This document shows positions 23,340 through 31,949 of a stretch of 64,000 bases of DNA, one piece after another. The stretch comes from Acholoe squamosa (Eukaryota > Annelida > Polychaeta > Phyllodocida > Polynoidae). The DNA lies in contig OX439038.1 of the NCBI GenBank assembly GCA_949317995.1, positions 3,242,001 to 3,306,000 of the forward strand, given 5' to 3'. The stretch's first letter is position 1; each line of letters begins with the position of its first letter. Under the pieces are notes generated by a model, which ran no database searches, was not told the DNA's origin, and saw only the letters and a list, made by a program, of their open reading frames with translations. Made by a program: the position numbers and the translations under genes.

Positions 23340-23835
23340 CTGCAAAAATGAGAAGAAATACATTAAATAAAAAGGTAAATAGTGATTAAACAAGTTCCTA
23401 TATGCTGACAAAGCATGTACAACAAAGCCAAAGATTTTATCAGAGGTTTTTATGCTGATATGGTAATTCATAGTGAGGAAATCAGTAGATTTTAAGATAA
23501 TAAGGAATTTGTTAGTGTTTGAATACTGATAAGATATACATAAATAAATAGGAAAAAAATATTCATCATGTTCCTATATGCTTACAAATGATGTACAGTA
23601 ACCCCGGAAGTTCAATCAGCTGATTAATTGCTAATATGGAAATTTATACTGACAAAATATAAGGAAAATGCTGAAATATACCCACCACAAAAATTCTTTG
23701 GAAAAAAAGTATTCAGTATCTAACTAATGACACTTGTGTGAGTTAGAGGTACCATAGGGGCATGTCATGGTGAAATATGATGGAGCTATGTGCACTGGAA
23801 GTGCCACTTGTGTGGAAAATACAGAATAAGAAGGG
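23340..23835 (-). other. Transposon sequence between first coding exon and right arm
   Basis: An AT-rich stretch beginning with the pyrimidine tract of the exon 1 acceptor. It is probably intron between a non-coding leader exon and exon 1. From 23450 it is shared with the deleted copy at 11557 onward. Confidence 0.5.
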
Positions 23836-23964
23836 GGGGTACGTTAATGATCGCAAAGGTTTATAACCACTCAGCAGTGGTGGCTTTGTGCAAGGGTGAG
23901 CTTACCTGGTCAACACAACAGAGGGGGAACATGTCTAACATACCCACCATAAAACATCCCCCTG

Positions 23965-24003
23965 AAACCAAGATGGCGACCAGTAGGCAGGCATCTTGCC
24001 ACC
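23965..24003. promoter_or_regulatory. YY1-like motif with inverted partner
   Basis: CAAGATGGCGACC at 23969-23981 fits the YY1 consensus. An inverted CATCTTGCCACC follows at 23992-24003, directly abutting a 17-bp motif. YY1 sites are known in transposon promoters such as human L1. In the deleted copy the CpG has decayed to AAGATGGTGACC. The role here is inferred. Confidence 0.45.
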
Positions 24004-24229
24004 GGGGTACGTTAATGACCGACGAACACTATCTTCCTAAATTTGGCCACTATGGCTATGCTTTCGATCCCACAGGAGGATTAACACACCAAAATGCCCA
24101 AATAGAGGTAGGAGAAGGAATATAACCCCAAAAAAACATGGGATAAGCACAATTTTGGCTGTGAGGGGGCCGAAAAGTTCACGACGAGGCAAAAATTTGG
24201 CCATTCAAGCCCAAATTGGGGTGGGGGGT

Positions 24230-24790
24230 CATCTCAAAACACCCAAACATGGCCCAAAATGCATCTTACACACGTAGGGGGTCCTATTCTAAAGGATTAT
24301 CAACAATTTAGACCCAAGGGTACATCATCTCGGCCAGGAGAGGCCAAATTCTGCTTGCCGAGCGAAAAATCATTAACGTACCCCAATTTTGAAAATACAG
24401 CCCGGGGTGGCCAAAGCTTCACCCTGGGGCCCCGGGCTGCATCGCAGGCCTCCCCCGGCAACACATTTTACCCTCTAGCATCCAAAATACATTGTTCCGG
24501 TACACAAAAATTGATCTACGGCCCCCCACAGACATCTGCAACAATATTTCATCGCAATTTCATGGAATTTCGTGGAATTTCCTTACCTTTTTTACGAATT
24601 TCGCGTTGCTTTTGCAGGGGAACTCTGCTTCGGGGTAGCTATAAACAAGCTGTGACCTCCTCTGAGCTGAAACACGGTACCCGGATGCAGGCCACTTCCG
24701 CCGGGCAACAGGAAGTCGTTTTTCTCTTCCCGCGCTGTTTTTCCCGCCGCCGATCATTAACGTACCCCGCTTACGAAGAGACCCCCCATA
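24230..24790 (-). promoter_or_regulatory. CpG-rich promoter-like block upstream of transposase
   Basis: A sharply GC- and CpG-rich block about 1 kb 5' of the first coding exon, in an otherwise AT-rich arm. It has inverted ETS-type motifs ACTTCC (24694-24699) and GGAAGT (24711-24716), and 17-bp motifs at 24368 and 24752. A plus-strand open frame of 229 codons crosses it, but the deleted copy does not preserve its length, so I read this as regulatory DNA and not a gene. The transcription start is not determinable by eye. Confidence 0.5.
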
Positions 24791-25263
24791 CAGCCAAACC
24801 AGACTGTATTTGGCCACAATTCTTGTTCAGGCATGATGTATGTACTCTAAAAGTGACCATAGACTGTGGGAATTGTATGTATTTGGTTTATTTTATTCTA
24901 TTTAGAGGCAAAAGCCCGGGGTACGTTAATGATTGCGGTGTGCATTGAAAATCACTTATATGTGCCTGGCAAGGGTAATTCCCGGAGTACATGAAAAATT
25001 TTTTCATGGAAGACTCCCCCCTAGGGTACCTCTTAATTGCATATAATAAGAACACTGATTATATTCCCTAACCAGGTTAGATAGGCTCTATCATTAACGT
25101 ACCCCACGTGAAAATTTATAATTAAATGCATATAGAAGATAAATTATGCCCCAAGACCCACCCAAACCATATGGAAATCTTAGCTGTGACCCCCCACTAA
25201 GGAATAAAAATATTATTGGTGGTGTAGAAGTGTTTCCCTTGTTATTATATGCCCAAGAAGCCA

Positions 25264-25288
25264 CCTGACCAGTAAAACCTGGAATGAC

Positions 25289-25290
<2 letters not shown>
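25264..25290 (-). repeat. Right terminal inverted repeat
   Basis: Exact inverted match of 14469-14495. It is followed at once by (TA)n. The deleted copy carries the same end at 13298-13324 with one change. Confidence 0.92.

Positions 25291-25331
<41 letters not shown>
25291..25331. repeat. (TA)n microsatellite at transposon right edge
   Basis: About twenty AT repeats directly follow the right TIR. The left TIR is preceded by a similar run. Together they are the target site of the insertion, or were made from it. Confidence 0.92.
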
Positions 25332-25332
<1 letters not shown>

Positions 25333-25787
25333 ACCAGTTAAAGATCAGTCATGCTTAAATGTATCATAACCTGGAAAAGTACTATATACAAAACCGCCCC
25401 AGCCCATATCATATCTATACAACCCTCGACCAAAATTGTGGACCCTGTCTGTATTAACCTTTTCCTTGGATGAAGGCATTGCTCATATTTTGCATAGACA
25501 AGTGTCTCCATGTATCCTTGAGCTATCTTGACCCACTGATGACTAGGTGGAGCCTTGTAGTTTTTGGACTTCTTTTTGATCTTCTCATTGTCATGATATC
25601 ATCAGCGAGCTTATGATAGCCTAATTCTTTAAGTTTACAGAAAAGGTAGCCTTGCTCTACACTACTTAACTCCATCGTATTGCCAAGGACTGGTACGTTA
25701 AACCTACAGGGGTACCAATTGCTTAACAACGAGTGATTACCCCTGTATATGAGACCAGCTGCGGTCATTCTCTGGTGTACTTTACTG

Positions 25788-25831
25788 TCATCGTCTTCAT
25801 CATCATCATCTTCATCATCATCATCATCATC
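25788..25831. repeat. (ATC)n microsatellite coding an acidic linker
   Basis: An interrupted CAT/CTT repeat. On the minus strand it encodes a run of Asp with a few Glu, in frame with the NADAR domain that follows. Confidence 0.8.
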
Positions 25832-26690
25832 GGTACTTACTCATCTCAACATCTTTGTGAGAATTAGTGTTCATGGGTACAATAGGATTACTAGTCACCA
25901 AATTCTTGGGCTTTGGAGTATCTTTTGTACTCTCTGCAGGCTTGTCACATATCACTGGGGTACCATCATCTGAGCCAGGCTTACTTTTGACCTCACTGGA
26001 TGTTTCCACCTTTCTACTTTTAAGTAATGTCAGTGTATCATGGAGCCTATAATTGTGGAAGTAACTACCATCTACTGATTCAACTAGTTTTGGACGATAC
26101 CCTTTCCTAATTGCCAAGTCACAGACCCTTCTTTTCTGAAGTTTAATGTCTTTGGGTTCATCATTTTGAATCAATGCTTGATCTTCCTTGTTCGGAGTCT
26201 GCAATTTCCACTTAATATCCAATAAGCACCTCTTTACTCTCATATTTGAGAAGCATACCTTGATAGGTGCAGTCAAGCTGTCATTGGTACACCTTATATC
26301 CAAGACAGCGTTCCATTGATCATATATAGCTGACACCCATAGCTACACAGAGCCCATCCAGAACGCTGTATAGGTTCCCACCATATTGGTACTGTACACC
26401 TATAACCGTTTCTTCTTTAATACTTAGATCACCCTGGTCTGTAGGATTCTTCAGAACTTAAGTCGTTTGCAACAAGGTTATCAATATCAATTTGTTTCTC
26501 TCTTATGTTTTCTCTTAAAGTGTTGATTTCACTCAGCTTCTCATTGAGATATGTGTCGTCATGGGAGTTACAGCATACCTCTTCCTTTGCACAGCTTCTT
26601 CCTCTAACTAATCAATATCTAATTCATCCAAGATCTGATCCCATAAATGATCAGTACCAATGATTTCCCCATTCTCTAATCTAGACTTTA

Positions 26691-26966
26691 CAGGGTTGCC
26701 AACTCTCACGCAATTGGCTGTATTGTTTACAGCGGCACCCTGTACTTGAGTGTGTGCCAATGCGACCACTAGCGTGAGTCGTCTCTGGCACCTAGCGTTT
26801 GTGGGTAAAAGAAGCTTTTTCTGCTGGTTGCTGTAGTGCTTATTTGTAGGCAGGTACCTCGTGTAGTAATCTTCCCCAGAAAATGGGGACCATCATCCCC
26901 ATACACGAGAGAGGTATTCCCTAGAATCCCGACCAGGCGAGACTGGCGTGAGAGTTGGCAACCCTG
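26691..26966. mobile_element. MITE with 21-bp perfect TIRs, inserted in the LINE ORF1
   Basis: 276 bp. The ends start CAGGGTTGCCAACTCTCACG and are perfectly inverted over 21 bases. It is flanked by CTTTA on both sides (26686-26690 and 26967-26971), a 5-bp target duplication. Termini of this type (GGTTGCCAACTCTCACGC) are familiar from other animal genomes. Perfect ends suggest a younger insertion than the ORF1 it interrupts. Confidence 0.88.
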
Positions 26967-27729
26967 CTTTATATTGTCAATATCTGTTCTTAGCCCAGAT
27001 TACGTGTTAGCACATCTCATCATGTCCTTATTTACAACATCTTTGTATTTGTCAAGCTGCTGGTTCACTGTGGAAGCCACTCACTTTCACACTTTGTCTT
27101 AATTGTAGTAATCTCCCCCTGCATTGATTGGATTAACTTGACATTAGTATCTATACGAGATGTATTACTTGCAACTAATTCTTTGTGTTCATTCAGGCTT
27201 GAGCTAATCTCCCCAATTCTCTGGCCAAGATTATTGTTCATGTTAGCTCTCATCCGTGCTAGTGCACTAATGCTAATAACCTCCTCAAAGTCAGTAGTGG
27301 TGGTAAGTAGTAATTGCACAGGATTCAGGTCATTACCAGTTACAGGTTGATTATGTACAGGAGTTGGTATGTCAACGATGGGCCTACTCACTCCTTGGTT
27401 ACTAGAGTGTACACTCTCACCTGTAGTCAAATCCATGACGTCTTTGAATTTTAATCCAAAATCCGGTCTCTTTGGAGTTTGAACTTGAGAAGGACTTAAG
27501 TTATCTACAGATTCTCTAGAAGACTTCTTTTTTTCTCGTTGTGGGTGTGCTATTTATTGTGTAGCATTTGCCAGGTGTGTCAGCGTAATAATCCCAACCA
27601 GAGGCCTCTGTTGTGGGGACTACTTTCATAATTGATATGACCATCCAATAAAGTCACTTTAAATGATGAGAAATCTCCCAATCCACAAAAACGGATCACT
27701 CAATCCAATGATAGCAGTGCGTTACCAGA

Positions 27730-28110
27730 TAGCTTATGCTACTCTGTGAAAATCCTTTCGTGATAATCGCCTTTCGAGTGTGGAAACCCATTGAGCGCTA
27801 AAAGCAGTCTACTCACTTACGACTCAAGATCTATTCATGGCTCCAGTACACCAATTAGGCTTCCTACACCCACACAGGCCATGGCTCACTGTGTTTGACG
27901 TCATTGGCACATACTTCGAGTGGTGCTTTAAGAGGTGTCAAGTACTTCCTATCAATACTCACGTTCTCTCAATGTGCTAGATATTCTAGTTTTGTGTAGG
28001 GGTCTATTAAGGATGAGGAATGTAGGTTATGTAATCAAGTTGTCATTTGTAACAGAAATAACAATGGATGAGATAGATAATAACGAGCAAGGACAGGAAA
28101 TGATGGCACT
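27730..28110. repeat. Duplicated segment, partner at 50230-50640
   Basis: Near-collinear with 50230-50640. Shared stretches include TTATGCTACTCTGTGAAAAT, CCCATTGAGCGCTAAAAGCA and CCTACACCCACACAGGCCAT. It is well conserved compared with other duplicated blocks here, and no open frame is preserved. Confidence 0.8.
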
Positions 28111-28228
28111 AAGGACTTAGCAAATAGTATCAAAGTGTACCAATGACCTGGGATTGACTTAGCAAATAGTAACAAAGTGTACCAATGACCTGGGAGTGAC
28201 TTAGCAAATGCTAGATGAAACGCGCACC
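28105..28228. repeat. Short tandem repeat, about 50-bp unit
   Basis: About three copies of a unit with GACTTAGCAAATAGTA and AAAGTGTACCAATGACCTGG. The same unit occurs at 48140-48250. Confidence 0.8.
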
Positions 28229-28229
28229 A

Positions 28230-28680
28230 CGTCATAACGCATGTTCACCATGGATGGTGAGAGTGGTGATTACTTAGACTCACCAGTGATGGCAATGCTG
28301 GTGATCACTCACCTTGTTAGATGAAAAGCTCATGGTCATCGAAATTGGTAATCATGCAGCCTCACCTCTGCCAGATCAAAGTATGTTTTGCCAGAGAAGG
28401 TATTGCCATATGTATCTTCCCTCTAACCACAGACAAGGTGTTCATGTAGATACCTCCCTATGTATTTTTCCTGTAACCAGAGCAAAGGTGTTTATGGATA
28501 GTTTTTTTTTTATATTTTAGAGATACCTCTATCAAAATTCAATTGATATTTTCTCTATATAATCTTGTTTGATTCAACTCTGAAGTATTACATGGAAATC
28601 AGTGTGAAACAAAGCACATTTGATACGTATGGGACTTATACTTCATGCCCACACTTCCTAGATGTTGAACAGTGGTGCTG
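28230..28680. repeat. Duplicated segment, partner at 39780-40200
   Basis: Shared stretches include GGCGAGAGTGGTGATCACT-like sequence, GATCAAAGTATGTTTTGC and TTGATTCAACTCTGAAGTAT. The order is the same in both places and continues into the minisatellite in both. Confidence 0.75.
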
Positions 28681-29280
28681 TCTCAGCAACTTTGGCAATG
28701 GTGGTGATAAGTTGCCATTCTGAGTGAGAGTGAGTGACAGATGATGCAATCTTCAGAGAGCATTGACTGGGAGTGACACAAATTCATGCATTGAGTGAGA
28801 CCAATGTTGGCAATGCAGGTGAAAAGCCATTTTGTGTGAGAGTTGATGACAGTGGCACACACTCACACAGCGACTGACATCCATGACATCCATGTCAGTG
28901 ATGGTGGTGAAAAGTCGCCATTTTGAGAGAAGATTAACTAGGAGTGACACAAACTCTCGCAGTGAATGAGAGCCATGAGGCAATGCAGGTGAAAAGTCGC
29001 TGTTCTGAGTCAGAGTTGACAGACAGTGGCACATATTGACAGAGTGAGTGAGATCCTTGTTGGTAATGGTGGTGATAAGCTGCCATTCTGAGTGACAGTT
29101 GACTGGGAGTGGCGCATACTAATGCAGCGAGTTAGATCCATATTAGCGATGTTTGTGAAAAGTCGCCATTCTGAGTGAGAAATGACTGGGAGTGGCACAT
29201 AAGCACACAGTGAGTCAGATCCATGTTAGTGATGGTCGTGATAAGCCGCCATTCTGAGTGAGAGTTGACAGACAGACTGG
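28680..29280. repeat. Minisatellite, about 95-bp units
   Basis: About six degenerate units built from GGTGATAAGTCGCCATTCTG, GTGAGAGTTGACTGGGAGTG and GGCACATACTCACGCAGTGA type modules. The related array at 40205-40640 shares its left border, so the duplication included the array. Open frames across it are repeat artefacts. Confidence 0.82.
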
Positions 29281-29289
29281 ACCCTCCAG

Positions 29290-29480
29290 ACGTATCCACC
29301 CCGTAGGGTTGGTATGATGCAACAATGAAGTGCTGGTGAGTAGCCTCGCCAGCACTTCATTGGTGCATCATGACGACCAATGGGCATCATGCACTCCTGC
29401 ATCAGTGACCTTTAATGGGTTGAGGATCATTATGATGCACTAAAGAAGTACTGGCCAGCAGAGTCACTAGCAGTTTCTTG
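29290..29480. repeat. Palindromic repeat, GCTGGCGAG family
   Basis: Hairpin arms CAATGAAGTGCTGG and CCAGCACTTCATTG lie about 29328-29372, with GATGCACC/GTAGGGT modules as at 961-1190. A decayed second hairpin follows to about 29480. Confidence 0.7.
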
Positions 29481-31010
29481 AGACATCATGCTGACCAATC
29501 TTGCGATATGGTGCCCTCCCACATCAACATGCCTAATCCAAATAGCCAAGCCTGTATGCTTATTGCAGTGACAGGACAGTGAACAAGCTATTGCTCAAAT
29601 GAATCATCAGCTCAGCATAACATTGAGGCTGTTTCTTTAACTCTTTGAAGGCCACTGATGTAGGAATGCATTATCTTTATTGGTTGTTACAATTCTTCAA
29701 TGAATTGCTTACAAATCTGCTCACAGGCACTTCATGGGTGGATCATGCCTCCCCTCCAGAATTGTATCAAGCCAGAAGGACCAGCATGATGCATGGGTGC
29801 CTGACCTGCATATATACAGCCAATCATGTAATTTGTGTGGAAAGGGGGCACCAAGCATTTCTTATCAATCACAAAACTGATGGCATGACCTTTTATTCTA
29901 TCCAGTGACGTAATGCCGTTTTTGACTATTTCAAATTGATGTTTTTCCAATGACTTCTTTCCCACTGTTTCTGGCTTTGCCAGTCATCATAGTTCTTGTG
30001 ATGAAAAAAGTTACATTTCAAAGTAATCTTTCAATTTTGTTTCTTTTTTTGTTTTTGCCACAATCAGCCGTTTGTATATGAGGCATCAGTTCTCTGCAGA
30101 AACAAGGGAAAAAACATAAAACAGATGTCTCTCCATACTTCTAAGTACAAGGTCAGTAGCTCTTTTAAATAGCTTGCAAAGGGATTCTAAATCATATTGA
30201 TCAGACAGGGATGACTGCATAACAAAGCTAAATGCAATAGCCAACAGCTTCGAAAATGATTGGCATTAAATTAACTCAGTTGCAATCTATACAAAATCAG
30301 TTCAAAGGTACCATTTGATCTTTTTAACATACTGTTGGGCAGTATGACTTGATTGGCGTGGGCATATTCTCCTCTGATAAACAATTTGCATGCACCATTA
30401 CCTTAGCGGCAGAATTTGTAAACATGTCATGGCTGAGTGGGGTCAGTAAGCCACCAGAATGAGGTGATTCCAGACCCTAATCCTCACATTCTGTGTGCCT
30501 GTAGCGCCTTTAATGGCTACTTTCCTGCCATACATACCACATTTTGCTCGTATGAAGCACATTTCAGTCTATTTGGGGCATCATTCTGAGAATCGTCTTG
30601 TGTGAGAAGGGGTTCAATAAAGAGGTCATTATGTGCTGTTCCAGAGTTTAATGTTATTGCCTGATAAGGTTTGGTTTTGTTGATTATGTCTCTCCCCATT
30701 AATTTATAAGCAGACACTTAAGCACACTGTATCACATATTTGATATTTTTATATCTTACGTGTGGTAATGTCTAAAGCAATACGTAAGTGAAAACCTCCA
30801 TATCTACCACCTTCCAATCTAGAATTGAGGCATTCAATTGAGCACCAATGCCTTTTTCATTTCCAACCGTCCATTTCAGCTGATCAATTAAATGATACCA
30901 ACAGCAGTTGAGAACAGAAATCAATATAATGAGCATCCGATGATGTTCATAACTCTTCTATACAAAATGCAATTATTTGGTCTTTAACCCTTTATATCAC
31001 ACTTGGGTGG
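29481..31010. other. No gene; partial copies of dispersed blocks
   Basis: About 29930-30110 resembles 55260-55500 (GTCATCATAGTTCTTGTGAT). About 30190-30500 resembles 8150-8480 and 37860-38130, and about 30500-30720 resembles 38680-38870 (GGCTACTTTCCTGCCATACA). No conserved open frame. Confidence 0.6.
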
Positions 31011-31019
31011 AAAGACATT

Positions 31020-31270
31020 GAAAAAGCATGGTTGACACTGTAAAAAAGGAGCTTAGATTTTAAACATGTTAAGGTCTAAACATGTTTAAAGTCCAAACAT
31101 ATTGGATAGGTAGGTGTTCTCTTGGCTATCTATTTAGGATTTAAACACCTTAAATCTAAATGCCTAAACACCTATGCTAAACATGTTTCGATATTTAGCA
31201 TGGAAACTGTCTGAAGTTTAGGTGTTTAGGATATTAACATGTATATGTTTAGGTTTTTAGGTATGAAAGA
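31020..31270. repeat. Cluster of TAAACATGTTTA-type palindromes
   Basis: Short inverted and direct modules, AAACATGTT, TTTAGGTGTTTAG and TAAACACCT, are repeated more than ten times in about 250 bases. This could be a decayed hairpin element. No coding capacity. Confidence 0.55.
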
Positions 31271-31439
31271 CTTGCTAGATGGCAGCTCAGTGCTCGTACC
31301 AAGAGGGACTTATACCTTGAAGATGAAACTTTCTGTACAAAAGAAACCATGCTCATGTTAGGAAAGTTAACTATTGTTTTCCTGTACCTTATGCACTTTG
31401 ACTATATATTGCTTTAGTTCCGACATCTTGGAGTGTATA

Positions 31440-31810
31440 AATCCTGTAGGGTCAGCATGATGCAATGATATAAGGCTGGCGGGCTTCCCTGGAGGCCATT
31501 TCTTAACACACTACGACTGATGTCCCTTAAATCGTAGTGAGAACCTAATAATTTGGCCCTAACAGCACCATGAACTAGTAGTCCCTAATATCTGCACTAG
31601 TATGACTGCCCTACTAAACCTTATGTAATTACTGCATAGCTGTTAATCGTAGTGAGCAGTCGTAGGGAAGTTCCTATGATAGCCTGGCTTATTCTTGGCA
31701 TTTTTAAATCATAGTGGCTGTGTGCAGTCGTAGTACATTGAGAAATGGCCTCCAGAAGGGCTACATTTGTACATCAAGACAACCAATGGGCATGATGCAT
31801 TAATGTGATC
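31440..31810. repeat. Palindromic GCTGGCG-family repeat split by a MITE
   Basis: The left part (GTAGGGTCAGCATGATGCAA, GGCTGGCGGGC) and right part (ACCAATGGGCATGATGCATT) match the 961 and 29290 family. They are separated by the MITE at 31489-31755, a clear nested insertion. Confidence 0.65.
31489..31755. mobile_element. MITE, GGAGGCCATTTCT family, full-length, nested
   Basis: 267 bp, the same length as the copies at 2120 and 55824. Both ends are intact (CTGGAGGCCATTTCTTAA and GAGAAATGGCCTCCAG). It is inserted in an older palindromic repeat. Confidence 0.85.
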
Positions 31811-31825
31811 CTGGTCAGAAAATGT

Positions 31826-31946
31826 CTGGAGGCCACGTGCTACAACTGGATCCTCCTAGTCGTACCAACATTCCCATTGAAATAGCATTAGGATTTTGTA
31901 GTCGTAGTGTTGTGTGCAGTCGTAGTGCCTTAAGAAATGGCCCCCA
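31826..31946. mobile_element. MITE, GGAGGCCATTTCT family, short diverged copy
   Basis: Recognisable ends CTGGAGGCCACGTGCTACAA and TAAGAAATGGCCCCCAT enclose only about 120 bp, with CTAGTCGTACCA and GTGTGCAGTCGTAGT modules inside. Confidence 0.6.
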
Positions 31947-31949
31947 TGT

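Larger units (their letters stand above)
23836..25105. promoter_or_regulatory. Six 17-bp motif copies, right arm of complete element
   Basis: Copies start at 23836(+), 24004(+), 24368(-), 24752(-), 24918(+) and 25089(-). Here the copies lie in unrelated sequence contexts, not in the 373-bp unit. The motif itself, and not the unit, is therefore what is maintained. The same six positions exist in the deleted copy. Confidence 0.78.
14469..25290 (-). mobile_element. Complete 10.8-kb TIR DNA transposon with spliced transposase gene
   Basis: Bounded by perfect 27-bp inverted repeats at 14469-14495 and 25264-25290, both starting GGGTCATTCCAGGTTTTACT from the outside in. Both ends sit in (TA)n, so the target duplication is probably TA but cannot be resolved. 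Contents from left to right: left subterminal region; array of 373-bp units (15019-17320); transposase exon 4 (17360-19880); inverted array inside intron 3; exon 3; one more unit inside intron 2; exons 2 and 1; a CpG-rich promoter-like block; right subterminal region. The 17-bp motif occurs 17 times. Perfect TIRs and an undamaged four-exon frame suggest recent activity. I cannot place it in a named superfamily. Confidence 0.88.
25335..27629 (-). pseudogene. Decayed LINE-type ORF1 with C-terminal NADAR domain
   Basis: Reading leftward: a start near 27629 (MKVVPTTEASGWDYYADTPG); a coiled coil (27436-27065, with NTSRIDTNVKLIQSMQGEI); a part like the RRM and C-terminal domain of LINE ORF1 proteins (26336-25827, with APIKVCFSNMRVKRCLLDIK); an Asp/Glu tract from the (ATC)n repeat at 25788-25831; then a NADAR (YbiA-like) domain. 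The NADAR call rests on LIYRGNHSLLSNWYPC and SVEQGY at 25768-25600 and LIQTGSTILVEG with IDMIWAGA at about 25525-25390. NADAR domains act on ADP-ribose- or riboflavin-type glycosidic bonds. Several breaks and an inserted MITE make it non-functional. No ORF2 follows, because (TA)n and the transposon lie beyond. Confidence 0.58.

Noticed and set aside
23790-24125. 111-codon plus-strand open frame, also at 11859-12194
   Set aside because: Conserved only because the two element copies are nearly identical. It contains three motif or regulatory features and no recognisable protein domain.
24259-24948. 229-codon plus-strand open frame (and a 141-codon counterpart at 12283-12708)
   Set aside because: It crosses the GC-rich subterminal block of the transposon. 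Length and C-terminus differ between the two copies, no domain is seen, and it runs through several 17-bp motifs.
14469-25290. Polinton or other capsid-bearing element
   Set aside because: No polymerase, integrase, protease or capsid-like frame is present. The only gene is a DDE-type transposase, so this is an ordinary, if large, DNA transposon.
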